Shown here: piece after piece, positions 9,622 to 18,460 of the stretch
Layout of the letters: each line of letters opens with the position of its first letter
How positions within the stretch are numbered: position 1 is the stretch's first letter
Assembly (NCBI GenBank): GCA_035502995.1
Contig: DATJTW010000119.1
Coordinates: 31,559-95,558 of the forward strand
DNA length: 64,000 bases
Source of the DNA: CADEED01 sp035502995
GTDB lineage: Bacteria > Pseudomonadota > Gammaproteobacteria > Steroidobacterales > Steroidobacteraceae
Reading direction: 5' to 3'
Program-made: the position numbers and the translations under genes
The notes under the pieces: generated by a model
What the model was told of the DNA's origin: nothing
The model's input: the letters and a program-made list of their open reading frames with translations, nothing else
Database searches by the model: none

Positions 9622-10359
9622 TCAATGCGCGCGTTGCGCCGGACGCTGCGGCAGCCACCAGACGAGCAGCGCGATCGCGACGAACAGCACGCCGCTGGCC
9701 GCGTAGCGACTCAATGCGAGGCCGCCATGATCGAGCGGCTTGTCGAGGAAATCGCCGACGACGGCACCGAGCGGCCGCGTCAACACGAACGCGGACCAGA
9801 ACAGGATCGTCTTCGATACCCGCGTCAGGAAGTGCAACGCGACGATGACGGCCAGCAGGCCGGCGAAGATGGCGGCGGCGCCGAGATAGCCGAGGCCGGC
9901 CGTGTCCGCGGTCCAGTCCCCGAGCGCGGTGCCGAGCGTCTGCGAGAACATGATGGTCAGCCAGTAGAAGGACTCGGCCGCCCGGTTGTCGATCGACGAC
10001 ACATCGATGCTGCCGAGCGCGAGGCGCCAGATCACGAGTGACGCGGCCAGCAGTCCGCCGAGCAGCAGCGTGCCACCCGGATAACCGAGACCGATGGACC
10101 GTGTCGCGAAATCCGCGAGCGTCGTGCCGACGGTGGTCGAGGCGACGATCGCCGCCCAGTAGATGGGAGCGCGGAAGTCCGTCGTCCGGATTTGCAGCAG
10201 CAGCGCGACCACGAAGACCGCCATGAAGATGATCGTGGCGACCAGGTAACCCAGGTTCATCGACATCGACACCGCGTCGCCGCCGGTTTCGCCGAGCGTC
10301 GTCGCCAGGATCTTGATGAGCCAGAAACCGAGCGTCAGCGCGGGGACCTTGACCGTCAT
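9622..10359 (-). CDS. Multi-spanning membrane protein, COG4705-like
   Basis: 245 residues, about eight membrane segments. The sequence holds four related repeats in which a glycine-aspartate or alanine-aspartate pair sits at the end of a helix (ETGGDAVS, TTLADFAT, TALGDWTA, AVVGDFLD), each followed by a LGY- or GGL-type stretch. This matches uncharacterised membrane proteins of the COG4705 group. Function unknown; the conserved acidic residues inside membrane segments suggest ion or metal movement, which is inference. It follows hrpA on the same strand after 33 bases. Confidence 0.7.
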   Translation of the reverse strand: MTVKVPALTLGFWLIKILATTLGETGGDAVSMSMNLGYLVATIIFMAVFVVALLLQIRTTDFRAPIYWAAIVASTTVGTTLADFATRSIGLGYPGGTLLLGGLLAASLVIWRLALGSIDVSSIDNRAAESFYWLTIMFSQTLGTALGDWTADTAGLGYLGAAAIFAGLLAVIVALHFLTRVSKTILFWSAFVLTRPLGAVVGDFLDKPLDHGGLALSRYAASGVLFVAIALLVWWLPQRPAQRAH

Positions 10360-10392
10360 CGCAGTGAGACGGTGGCCGGGCCGCGAATCAAT

Positions 10393-13300
10393 CTAGACGA
10401 GCGGCATTTTTTCGCGCTCCGCCCACGCGTCCGACAGGCGGCGCGCCGAGACCGGCACGCGCGTCTTCAGCTGCTGCGCGAACAGCGACACGCGGAACTC
10501 CTCGAGCAACCAGCGGAACTCGTCGCCGCCCGGCGGCCGCAATCCGCGTTCGAACTTCACGCGGTCGCGGTATTTCGCCTCCAGCGGCGCGATCTCGGCG
10601 GCCAGCTGCGCATCGCGCTTCGGATTCGCCGGAGCCTTCTCGAGCCGCTGCTCGATCGCGTGCAGGTAACGCGGGAATTCGCGCAGCCGCTCCCATGGCG
10701 TCGTCAGCAGGAACCCCGCGGGCACGAGCCAGGCCAGCTGCGCGCGGACGTCCGCCGCGGTCGCGGGCGGCGCCTTCGCCAGCGCGGCGTTGATGCGCGT
10801 GAGCCGCTCGAACGCGCCCTGCAGGCTGCGCGAGATCTCCTGCGCGGGCAGTCCGATGCCGCCGCGCTTCATCGACACGCGTGCGTCGAAGGCAGCGGCG
10901 CTGCGCACCGGCTGCCCATCCTCGACGAACACCGTCATCACGACGCGATCGAGCAGGTCCTCGCGCAGATCCCGCCCGGCGACCAGCTCCGGATTCACGA
11001 ACGGATGCGCGGCCAACGCCTTGTACGCGATCTCCGCCTGCACGTTCACGGCGAGATCGCGGCGCAGCGGCTTGAGATCGCGCGCCAGCACCAGGCGCAC
11101 CAGGCGCGCGACGCCGCGTTCGTGGCTCATGCGCGCCTCGGGCGGCGTCGCGAACACGCGCAGGCCGACGCTGTCGCCCTCGTCCACCAGGCCGGGATAT
11201 CCGACCTGCTTGCGGACACCGGGCGCCGCGTCCTGCTTCTCGGGCAGATCGCCGAAGACCCACGTGCGCGCGCCGGTGGTCAGCTCGGATTGTTTGGCGT
11301 ACTCCTGCTGCGCCGTGCCGGCGTGGCGATCGCGCAGCGCCTGCAGGCTGCGCGAGCGGGCGACGACCTTGTTGGCGTCGTCCATCAGCACGAAGTTGAT
11401 GCGCAGGTGCGGCGGCAGCAGGTCTTCGCGGAACGCGTCGCGCGGCACCTGCACGCCGTACGTGCGCAGCAGCGCGGCCGCGAGTTGCGCGTGCAGCGAG
11501 CCGACCCCGGGATCGATGTACGGCCGCACACGCGTCATCGCCTCGGGCACCGGCACGAAATGCACGCGCAGGTTCTTCGGCAGCGAACGCACCAGCGCTT
11601 CCATCTTCTCGTCGAGCAGGCCGGGCACCAGCCATTCGAACGGCTCTTCGGGTAGTTGGTTGAGCACGTGCAGCGGGACCAGCGCGGAGACGCCGTCGTC
11701 CTCGTTGCCCGGCTCGAAGCGGTAACGCAGCTGCACGACCAGCGGGCCTGCAGACAGGTGGTCCGGGAAACGCGCGGCATCGAGCTCGGCGTCGCCCGGA
11801 GCGATGTCCTTCTCGGTCAGCCACAGCAGTTTCGGCGACTGCTTCTCCGCGCCGCGCCGCCATTGTTCGAACGCGGCGCCGGTCGAGATGCCCTCGGGCA
11901 CCTTCGCGTCGAAGAACGCGTACAACTGCTCTTCGTCGCCCAGCAGGTCGACGCGCCGGCCCTTCTGTTGCAGGTATTCGGTCTCTTCCAGCAGCTTCAG
12001 GTTGTGCTCGAAGAATGGCGCGCGCGAGTCGTACTCCATCAGCACCAGCGCGTGGCGGATGAACATCTCGCGCGCGGCTTTCGGATCCACCTTCTCGTAC
12101 GGGATGCTGCGGCCGGTGGTCAGCGTCAGGCCGAACAACGTCGTGCGTTCGTAGATGGCCGCGCGCGAGGCGCGCCGTTCCCAGTGCGGGTCGTAGTGCT
12201 GCCGGCGGATCAGGTGCGCGCCGACGTCCTCGACCCAGCGCGGATCGATGCGCGCCACGTTGCGCGCGTACACCTTGGTGGTCTGCACCTGTTCCGCACT
12301 GACTATCCACTGCGGCTTTGCCTTGAACTGGCCGGAACCGGGGTGGATGGCGAGCTTGGTGCCGTTCGCGCCGAGGTACTCGGATTGTTCCTTGCGCTCC
12401 GCGATCTGCGACAGCAGGCCGGCGAGCAACGCGCGGTGGATGGCGTCGTACTTGGCGGGTTGCGCGTTCAGCGGCAATGCGAGCTCGCCCTTCACCACTT
12501 CCATCACCTGGCTGTGGACGTCGTGCCACTCGGTCAGGCGTAGATAGGAGAGGAAGTTCTCCTTGCACCAGCCGCGCAGCTTCGCGCGGGACAGTTTGTC
12601 GCGCTGCTCGCGGAACGCCGTCCAGAGCTTGAGCAGCGACAGGAAATCGGATTGCTCGTCGCGGAACGGGGCATGTTTCTGGTCGGCCTGCGTCTGCTTG
12701 TCGGCGGGACGATCGCGCGGGTCCGGCACGGACAGCGCCGAGGCGATGATGGCGACTTCCTCGAGACAGTGTTCGTCCGCGCCGGCCAGCATCATGCGGC
12801 CGAGCTTCGGATCCAGCGGTAGTTTGGAGAGGCGCCGGCCGATGTCGGTGAGCTCGCCCTCTTCCGTCAACGCGCCGAGCTCGCGCAGCGTCCGCTGGCC
12901 GTCGCGGACGTAGCGGCCGTCGGGAGGTTCGACGAACGGGAAGGCCTCGATGTCGCCGAGCTTCAGCGCGTGCATCTGCAGGATGACGGCCGCGAGGTTC
13001 GTGCGCTGGATCTCGGGCTCGGTGAACTCCGGCCGCGCGCGGAAATCGTCCTCGGAGTACAGGCGGATCGCGATGCCGGGGCCGACACGGCCGCAGCGGC
13101 CCGAGCGCTGGTTCGCCGACGCCTGAGAGATCTTCTCGATCGGCAGGCGTTGCAGGCGGCTGCGATGGCTGTAGCGGCTGATGCGCGCAACACCGGTGTC
13201 GATCACGGCGCGGATGCCCGGCACGGTCAACGAGGTTTCCGCCACGTTGGTAGCCAGCACGACCCGGCGCTTGCCGCTGGGGCGGAACACGCGCTGCTGC

Positions 13301-14397
13301 TCGTCCTGCGACAGCCGCGAGTACAACGGCAGGATCTCGCAGTTGTGCGGATGATGTTTGCGCAGCGACTCGGCGGTCTCGCGGATCTCCCGCTCGCCGC
13401 TGAGGAACACGAGGATGTCGCCGGGCTTCTCGCCCCACAGCTCGTCGACGGCACCGAGGATCGCGGCCTGCTCGTCGACGGCGGTTTCGTCGTCTTCGTC
13501 GAGCTCGACGGCGCGGTAACGCACCTCGACCGGATAGCTGCGGCCTGAGACGTTGATGATCGGCGCGTCGTTGAAATGCTTCGAGAAGCGCTCCGGATCG
13601 ATCGTCGCCGACGTGATGACGATCTTGAGATCCGGCCGCTTCGGCAGCAGCCACTTCAGATAGCCGAGCAGGAAGTCGATGTTCAGCGAACGTTCGTGCG
13701 CCTCGTCGACGATGATCGTGTCGTAGCTGTCGAGGAAACGGTCGCCCTGCGTTTCGGCGAGCAGGATGCCGTCGGTCATCAGCTTGATCAGGCCCTCCGG
13801 ACGGCTGCGATCCTGGAAGCGCAGCTTGTAACCGACCAGCTGGCCGAGCTGCGCGTCCAGCTCCTCCGCGATGCGCGACGCGACGGCGCGCGCGGCGATG
13901 CGGCGCGGCTGCGTGTGGCCGATGATGCCCGCGACGCCGCGGCCCGCTTCGAGACAAATCTTCGGCAGCTGCGTGGTCTTGCCCGAACCGGTCTCGCCGC
14001 AGACGATGACGACGGGATGCTGCTCGATGGCGCGGCGGATCTCGTCGCGATTCGCCGAGACCGGCAGCTCTTCCGGATAGGCCAGTTTCGGCACGCTGGC
14101 CGCACGCGCGGCGCGCGCGTCGTTCGACGCGGCGATGCGGCGCGCCAGTTGTTCCTCGGTGGCGCGCGTATCCTTGCCGCGCAGTTTTTCGGCGCGCAGC
14201 CGGTCGCGCTCGCGGCGCAAGCGATGGAGGTCGCGGCGCAGGACGGAGTCGAGCGCCAGGTGCTTGGAGTCGGGGGAGTTCAGGGCCGGGATTTTAGCCG
14301 GCCGCGCGCCTGAAGAACACGAGCCGCCAGACCGGGCCGAAGACGAACCACAGGAAAACCGAGCCGACGGCGATTCCGAACCAGTCCTCGAGCTCAC
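10393..14397 (-). CDS. hrpA: ATP-dependent RNA helicase HrpA
   Basis: DEAH-box helicase of about 1,300 residues. Walker A GETGSGKTTQ, Walker B DEAH in IIVDEAHERS, and SAT in VITSATID are all present, followed by the helicase C-terminal lobe, HA2 and OB-fold regions and the long HrpA-specific C-terminal domain. In gammaproteobacteria HrpA resolves stalled ribosomes on mRNA and processes some transcripts. The start is uncertain: the GTG at 14397 overlaps the upstream gene by about 100 bases and codes an unconserved serine/arginine-rich lead; homologues begin near SVLRRDLHRLRRER, so initiation could be downstream (for example a TTG near 14214). The end and the body are certain. Confidence 0.95.
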   Translation of the reverse strand: MSSRTGSESPSARFSCGSSSARSGGSCSSGARPAKIPALNSPDSKHLALDSVLRRDLHRLRRERDRLRAEKLRGKDTRATEEQLARRIAASNDARAARAASVPKLAYPEELPVSANRDEIRRAIEQHPVVIVCGETGSGKTTQLPKICLEAGRGVAGIIGHTQPRRIAARAVASRIAEELDAQLGQLVGYKLRFQDRSRPEGLIKLMTDGILLAETQGDRFLDSYDTIIVDEAHERSLNIDFLLGYLKWLLPKRPDLKIVITSATIDPERFSKHFNDAPIINVSGRSYPVEVRYRAVELDEDDETAVDEQAAILGAVDELWGEKPGDILVFLSGEREIRETAESLRKHHPHNCEILPLYSRLSQDEQQRVFRPSGKRRVVLATNVAETSLTVPGIRAVIDTGVARISRYSHRSRLQRLPIEKISQASANQRSGRCGRVGPGIAIRLYSEDDFRARPEFTEPEIQRTNLAAVILQMHALKLGDIEAFPFVEPPDGRYVRDGQRTLRELGALTEEGELTDIGRRLSKLPLDPKLGRMMLAGADEHCLEEVAIIASALSVPDPRDRPADKQTQADQKHAPFRDEQSDFLSLLKLWTAFREQRDKLSRAKLRGWCKENFLSYLRLTEWHDVHSQVMEVVKGELALPLNAQPAKYDAIHRALLAGLLSQIAERKEQSEYLGANGTKLAIHPGSGQFKAKPQWIVSAEQVQTTKVYARNVARIDPRWVEDVGAHLIRRQHYDPHWERRASRAAIYERTTLFGLTLTTGRSIPYEKVDPKAAREMFIRHALVLMEYDSRAPFFEHNLKLLEETEYLQQKGRRVDLLGDEEQLYAFFDAKVPEGISTGAAFEQWRRGAEKQSPKLLWLTEKDIAPGDAELDAARFPDHLSAGPLVVQLRYRFEPGNEDDGVSALVPLHVLNQLPEEPFEWLVPGLLDEKMEALVRSLPKNLRVHFVPVPEAMTRVRPYIDPGVGSLHAQLAAALLRTYGVQVPRDAFREDLLPPHLRINFVLMDDANKVVARSRSLQALRDRHAGTAQQEYAKQSELTTGARTWVFGDLPEKQDAAPGVRKQVGYPGLVDEGDSVGLRVFATPPEARMSHERGVARLVRLVLARDLKPLRRDLAVNVQAEIAYKALAAHPFVNPELVAGRDLREDLLDRVVMTVFVEDGQPVRSAAAFDARVSMKRGGIGLPAQEISRSLQGAFERLTRINAALAKAPPATAADVRAQLAWLVPAGFLLTTPWERLREFPRYLHAIEQRLEKAPANPKRDAQLAAEIAPLEAKYRDRVKFERGLRPPGGDEFRWLLEEFRVSLFAQQLKTRVPVSARRLSDAWAEREKMPLV

Positions 14398-14836
14398 GCG
14401 TCCGTTCGGCGTCGTCGATGTAGGCGATCAACGCGACCAGCAGCGCCAGGGCGATGGCCCACGCGACGAGGCAGCGGAACCACAGCTGGAATTCGTAGCG
14501 CACGCCGGGCCAGCCCGCGTTCGGCGCCGGCGCCGGCACGGGTCCGCCCGCGAAGCGATGCGCGAAGTGCCGATCGGCCCACGCGACCATGATGCCGCCG
14601 AACGCCAGCGTGAAGCCGATGTACGCGGTGGCCAGGCCGTGCGCGAACGTCGCCGTCGTGCCGGCGCGCAGATCGAGCGCGGTGAACGCGAGCAGCAGCA
14701 GGTCGATCGCCGGCAGCGAATACAACAGGGCGCGGCTGACCGGCTCGCGACGCAGTAGATAGCGCGAGACGAGCGCGAGCAGCAGCACGACCCAGAAGGC
14801 AGCTTCGCAGACGATGATCAGCGCGTAGAGCAGCAT
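14294..14836 (-). CDS. Integral membrane protein, unknown function
   Basis: 180 residues with about five membrane segments, starting MLLYALIIVCEAAFWVVLLLA. The ATG at 14836 overlaps the stop of the upstream hydrolase gene (ATGA), so the two are coupled. The general look (paired helices, a conserved WADRHFAH loop) resembles YmcC-type membrane proteins, but this is a weak impression. Its end overlaps the assumed GTG start of hrpA. Confidence 0.65.
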   Translation of the reverse strand: MLLYALIIVCEAAFWVVLLLALVSRYLLRREPVSRALLYSLPAIDLLLLAFTALDLRAGTTATFAHGLATAYIGFTLAFGGIMVAWADRHFAHRFAGGPVPAPAPNAGWPGVRYEFQLWFRCLVAWAIALALLVALIAYIDDAERTRELEDWFGIAVGSVFLWFVFGPVWRLVFFRRAAG

Positions 14837-15906
14837 CAGTCGACGCAGCGGCCGCCGGCGGGTTTGCCGTTCACGACTTCGATCTTGCAGCCGCAGGGGT
14901 CGTCGTCGGTCTGGCAGCGACCGGTGATCGATGGGCCGGTGTTCTGCACCGAGCTGTCGACGAGGCATTTGCCCTGGCACTGCGAGTTGTCGGTGCAGGC
15001 TTTTCCGGCGTCGGCAAACGGCACCAGGCAGCGCGGGATCTGTCGGCGGCAGACCGGGCGGATGGCGCCGCCGCGCGCCGCACAGGCCGCCGCGTCGGTG
15101 GCTTCATCCGCGGTGGCGGCCGATGCTGGCGACGCGGGCGCCGCTGGCGTCGCCGCGCGGCAATGCCCGGCGAAGTCCGGCGACTCGAGGAACGCGGCGA
15201 GGATGCGGCGCCACGCCGGCCATTCGTGCGCGCCGTCGGTGAGGAAGACGCGTTGCGGCGGTAGTTCCGCGGTCAGCAGCTCGTCGGCGCGGCCGAGGCG
15301 GTCGTCGCGGCCGTAGCCGGCGAAGATCAGCGGCGCGCGCTCGCGGCTCTGCGTCGCGGCCTGCAGCCAGCGCCACAACTCGCGCTGGTAGTTGGAGCGG
15401 TCGGGCGTTTCGACGCGCGGCGGCGGCGTCCACTTCCGCAAACCGCCCGCGTTCACGATCTCCTCGATCACGTCCTTGTCGCCGAGGAACGGTGCGATGG
15501 CGAGCACGCCCGTGACGTCGGACGTGCGCATGCGCGAATAGAACAGCGAACCGAAGCCGCCCATCGAGGGACCGACGAGCCAGGTCTCCTCGTAACCGCG
15601 CTGTTTCGCGGGCGCGATGACGTCGGTGGAGAGACGGTCGATGAACGTGCCGCGCATGTAGTAGCCGAACGTGGCGTCGGTGGCGCGGATGTCGGCGGAT
15701 AGGCCGTGCGCGCGCAACTCTTCGACGAAGCCGCGTTGCTGGAATGCTTCGGCGTGGTCGCCCATGCCGGGGAGCAGCACGAAGAGGCAGCGCGCGGGTT
15801 GCGCCGGGTTCGCGTATTCGATCGAGCGCATCGGCGTCGGTGCCTGCATCGGGCCGACGCAGGCGGAGAGCGCGGCGCCGAGGGCGAGCGCGAGGATGGC
15901 TTTCAT
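14836..15906 (-). CDS. Lipoprotein alpha/beta hydrolase with cysteine-rich C-terminal tail
   Basis: 356 residues. A lipoprotein signal peptide (LALGAALSAC) would anchor it to a membrane. The hydrolase core has the nucleophile elbow GPSMGGFGS near residue 122 and a late histidine in TDGAHEWPAW. After about residue 270 comes an extension with ten cysteines (CAARGG, VCRRQ, RCLVP, ACTDNSQCQGKC, PCGCK, GRC), probably disulfide-bonded outside the cytoplasm. The ATG at 15906 is chosen because the lipobox follows at the right distance. Substrate unknown. It starts a two-gene unit with the overlapping membrane protein. Confidence 0.8.
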   Translation of the reverse strand: MKAILALALGAALSACVGPMQAPTPMRSIEYANPAQPARCLFVLLPGMGDHAEAFQQRGFVEELRAHGLSADIRATDATFGYYMRGTFIDRLSTDVIAPAKQRGYEETWLVGPSMGGFGSLFYSRMRTSDVTGVLAIAPFLGDKDVIEEIVNAGGLRKWTPPPRVETPDRSNYQRELWRWLQAATQSRERAPLIFAGYGRDDRLGRADELLTAELPPQRVFLTDGAHEWPAWRRILAAFLESPDFAGHCRAATPAAPASPASAATADEATDAAACAARGGAIRPVCRRQIPRCLVPFADAGKACTDNSQCQGKCLVDSSVQNTGPSITGRCQTDDDPCGCKIEVVNGKPAGGRCVD

Positions 15907-15944
15907 CGTCAGTCGTTTGTCGATGCGGGGAGTCATGAGTCTGG

Positions 15945-16373
15945 TCACTTCCGTTTCTTGCGTTTCTGCGCGCCGCCGATGGCGCCGATGCGTGCCATGC
16001 CCAGCAACTTGCGGAACGTCGGGCACTCGAGATGGCTCGGTGCCGAACATTTCGCCGCGTGCACGAGGCCGTCGCGCATCGCCGTGAGCTTGCGGATGGT
16101 CGCGTCGAGCTCGTCCGCCTTGCGCGCGAGTTTGCGCCGGTCGATCTGCGGTTTGCCATCGGCGCCGAACATCTGCGCGATCTCGTCGAGGGAGAACCCG
16201 GCGGACTGGCCCAGCGCGATCATCGCCAGCTTCTCGGTGGCGGACGGATCGAACAGCCGTCGCAGGCCGCGCCGGCCGACCGACGAGATCAGCCCCTTCT
16301 CCTCGTAGAACCGCAGCGTGGCGGCGGTGACGCCCGATTCCCGCGCGAGCTCGGCGATATCCAGGTCTCGCAT
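15945..16373 (-). CDS. MerR family transcriptional regulator
   Basis: 142 residues: winged helix DIAELARESGVTAATLRFYEEKGLI, then a dimerisation helix and a C-terminal loop with C109-x7-C117-P. That spacing matches the metal-binding loop of CueR-like regulators, so a thiophilic ligand is possible, though related regulators with this loop sense other signals. A lysine/arginine-rich tail (AQKRKKRK) ends it. The gene is divergent from the DUF2938 gene and the two share an intergenic MerR-type operator-promoter at 16375-16405, so it most likely controls that gene and itself. Confidence 0.88.
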   Translation of the reverse strand: MRDLDIAELARESGVTAATLRFYEEKGLISSVGRRGLRRLFDPSATEKLAMIALGQSAGFSLDEIAQMFGADGKPQIDRRKLARKADELDATIRKLTAMRDGLVHAAKCSAPSHLECPTFRKLLGMARIGAIGGAQKRKKRK

Positions 16374-16374
16374 C

Positions 16375-16405
16375 TTGACCTCAAGTTGACTTGAAGTGGC
16401 AGAGT
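16375..16405 (+). promoter_or_regulatory. MerR-type promoter with operator palindrome
   Basis: Minus 35 TTGACC (16375-16380) and minus 10 CAGAGT (16400-16405) are separated by 19 bp, the overlong spacer typical of MerR-activated promoters. The spacer is filled by the near-palindrome ACCTCAAGTTGACTTGAAGT (16378-16397), close in design to SoxR-type sites. It drives DUF2938 and DUF2798 and abuts the start codon of the divergent regulator. Confidence 0.75.
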
Positions 16406-16439
16406 GCCCGCAACGGAACTGGATGGCAACGAGGTCGAC

Positions 16440-16937
16440 GTGGAATATCTGCTGCGAATCATGCTGGTCGGCATCGGCGCGACGCTGGTGAGTGATTTCT
16501 GGGGCCTGCTGCGCCAAGGGCTGTTCGGCGCGCCGCGGCCGGACTACGCGATGGTCGGACGCTGGATCGGGCACTTCACGCGCGGCCGCTTCCGGCACGA
16601 CCGGATTGCCGCCGCGCCGGCGATCCGCGGCGAGCGCGCGATCGGCTGGACGGCGCACTACCTGATCGGGATCTCGTTCGCCTTGCTGGCCGCCGTGATC
16701 GCCGGCCCCGGATGGCTGAGTGAGCCGACATTGCCCCTGGCGCTGTTCGTCGGCATCGGCACGGTGCTCGCGCCGTTCCTGGTCCTGCAGCCCGCGATGG
16801 GCGCGGGCTTCTTCGCGAGCCGCGCGCCGAATCCCGCGATCGCGCGACTACACAGCGTGCTGCTGCACGCGAGTTTCGGATTCGGCCTCTACGGCGCGGC
16901 GCTGCTCGTCGCGCACTCGCCCCTCTTCTCTCACTGA
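16440..16937 (+). CDS. DUF2938 family membrane protein
   Basis: 165 residues, four or so membrane segments, with the family-typical SDFWGLLRQGLFG and MVGRWIGHFTRGRFRHD near the N-terminus and ERAIGWTAHYLIG in the middle. Function unknown. The GTG at 16440 is preferred over a GTG at 16404 because the latter overlaps the predicted minus 10 box; 16440 also has GAGG nearby. Controlled by the divergent MerR gene. A second member of this family is carried as an integron cassette at 26005-26490. Confidence 0.82.
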   Translation: MEYLLRIMLVGIGATLVSDFWGLLRQGLFGAPRPDYAMVGRWIGHFTRGRFRHDRIAAAPAIRGERAIGWTAHYLIGISFALLAAVIAGPGWLSEPTLPLALFVGIGTVLAPFLVLQPAMGAGFFASRAPNPAIARLHSVLLHASFGFGLYGAALLVAHSPLFSH

Positions 16938-16949
16938 CAAGGAGCTGAC

Positions 16950-17174
16950 ATGCGTATTCCCGCTCGTTTCTCGCCGCTGGTTTTCGGCGGCATCCTCTCC
17001 GCCGTGATGACGGCGGTCGTATCCGCGTTCGTCATCCTGGTGACCCAGGGTGCGACGACCCACTTCCTCGCGCAGTGGCTGGGCAGCTGCGCGATGACGT
17101 GGCCGGTGGCGTTTCCGACGGTGACCGTCGTGGCGCCGCTGGTGCGGAAAGTCGTCGCGAACGTCACCGCCTGA
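16950..17174 (+). CDS. DUF2798 small membrane protein
   Basis: 74 residues with two transmembrane helices (LVFGGILSAVMTAVVSAFVIL and a second around WPVAFPTVTVVAPLV), matching the short DUF2798 family. Strong ribosome site AAGGAG seven bases upstream. It follows the DUF2938 gene after 12 bases and is presumably in the same MerR-controlled transcript. Confidence 0.8.
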   Translation: MRIPARFSPLVFGGILSAVMTAVVSAFVILVTQGATTHFLAQWLGSCAMTWPVAFPTVTVVAPLVRKVVANVTA

Positions 17175-17184
17175 CGCGGCGCGG

Positions 17185-17847
17185 TCAGAAGTCGAAAGTG
17201 GCGCCGAGTGAGGCTCGCTCCGCCCTGGTTTCGCCGGAGATCAAGGAACGGCTCAGGGCGCCGGTGCGCTGGTACTCGGCGCGGAGCGTCCAGCGCTTCG
17301 CGAAGTGCCACGACGCGCCACCGCCTGCCAACCAGACCGTGCGCGAGAATTTTTCGTCGCGACCGAACTCGGGTTCGTATTCGCGCGCGGCAAACAAGGC
17401 GCCGCCGCGCAGGAACACGGCGAAATGCCTGCCGACCGGCAACGTGCCCAGCGCCGACAACGACGGGCCCGCCACCTTGCTCGAGTAGCTCAGCGCCAAC
17501 GTGGACGGGCCCAGGAACGGAAAGCCGAAGTTGTCGACGGTGTAGTGCTCGGCGACGTCGGTCTTGCCGAAGTCGACATATTCGAGCTCGGCCGACAGCC
17601 AGCCGTTGACGCGATAGCCGATGCCGGCGCTCCAGGCGAGCGCGCCGTCGTCGATGTCGACGCGATCCGGATCGACGTGAACGATGCCAAGCGAGTTACC
17701 GAAGTTCGCGCCGTTGGATTCGGGCTTCTCCTTGCCCGCTCCCAGCGACGCGGTGAGATAGAAGCTTGGCTCGGCGGCGCCTGCAGTCACGGCGGACATG
17801 CAGAGCAAGGCCTGGAACAGGTGTGCGCGCCACGTACGGGTTTTCAT
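17185..17847 (-). CDS. Outer-membrane beta-barrel protein
   Basis: 220 residues with a signal peptide ending TAGAAEP. The mature protein shows alternating aromatic strands, for example WLSAELEYVDFGKTD and WTLRAEYQRTG, and ends LGATFDF with the terminal phenylalanine used by the outer-membrane assembly machinery. This is the eight-strand barrel type seen in OmpW/OmpA transmembrane domains. Ligand unknown. Converges on the DUF2798 gene with only ten bases between; no clear terminator hairpin is visible there. Confidence 0.8.
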   Translation of the reverse strand: MKTRTWRAHLFQALLCMSAVTAGAAEPSFYLTASLGAGKEKPESNGANFGNSLGIVHVDPDRVDIDDGALAWSAGIGYRVNGWLSAELEYVDFGKTDVAEHYTVDNFGFPFLGPSTLALSYSSKVAGPSLSALGTLPVGRHFAVFLRGGALFAAREYEPEFGRDEKFSRTVWLAGGGASWHFAKRWTLRAEYQRTGALSRSLISGETRAERASLGATFDF

Positions 17848-17913
17848 CGTCGGTGTCCTCCCTGATCTCGCAGCCTGGTTCTGCCACCAGGCCGGGAGTC
17901 GTGACACGCGACG

Positions 17914-18426
17914 TCAGATCAACTTCAGTGCCGCGAGCTGGCCTTCGAGCTCGGCGACGGAACCCCACGGGTGGATAGGCGAGTTGCGGCGCTCGTCCGG
18001 CGGATGATCCGGCAGGTCGCTCGACCATCCGCCCTGGCCCACCAACGGCAGCAACGGCCGTTTGTGCAGCCATGCCAGGCACACTTCGGAGATCGTGCCC
18101 GCGCGGCCGCCGATGACGATACATGCGTCGCCCGCGAGCGCCATCAGCAGATTGCGCGCGTCGCCCATGCCGCAAGGAATGACGACGGTCGCCGGCCAGT
18201 CGGCGGGCGGCATGACGTCCGGCGGCACGATGCTGACGACGAGCCCGCCGGCGGCGATGGCGCGCTCGGCGGCGACGCGCGTCGCCGGGCTGCCGCAGCC
18301 ACTAACTACCGTGATGCCGTGGCGCGCGAGCAATGCGCCGGCGTCGCCGGCGAGATCGTAGGCGGCGGAGCCGGGTTCGGCGCTGCCGAGGATGCAGATT
18401 TGCGGTTTGCGGATCGGGGTGGACAT
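17914..18426 (-). CDS. LOG-family (TIGR00725-type) nucleotide-binding protein
   Basis: 170 residues with a Rossmann-like fold: starts with ICILGSAEPG, has TVVSGCGSP, and VIGGRAGTISEV in the position of the PGGxGT motif of lysine-decarboxylase-like/LOG proteins. Relatives act as cytokinin-activating phosphoribohydrolases or remain uncharacterised; this shorter group has no established substrate. The ATG at 18426 gives the normal N-terminus. Confidence 0.75.
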   Translation of the reverse strand: MSTPIRKPQICILGSAEPGSAAYDLAGDAGALLARHGITVVSGCGSPATRVAAERAIAAGGLVVSIVPPDVMPPADWPATVVIPCGMGDARNLLMALAGDACIVIGGRAGTISEVCLAWLHKRPLLPLVGQGGWSSDLPDHPPDERRNSPIHPWGSVAELEGQLAALKLI

Positions 18427-18460
18427 GGGGCGTGAGTATGCCCACGTCACCGTCCGGGCG

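Noticed and set aside
10388..13957. Second very long minus frame inside hrpA
   Set aside because: Out-of-frame reading of hrpA, dominated by Arg/Ala/Pro, with no helicase motifs.
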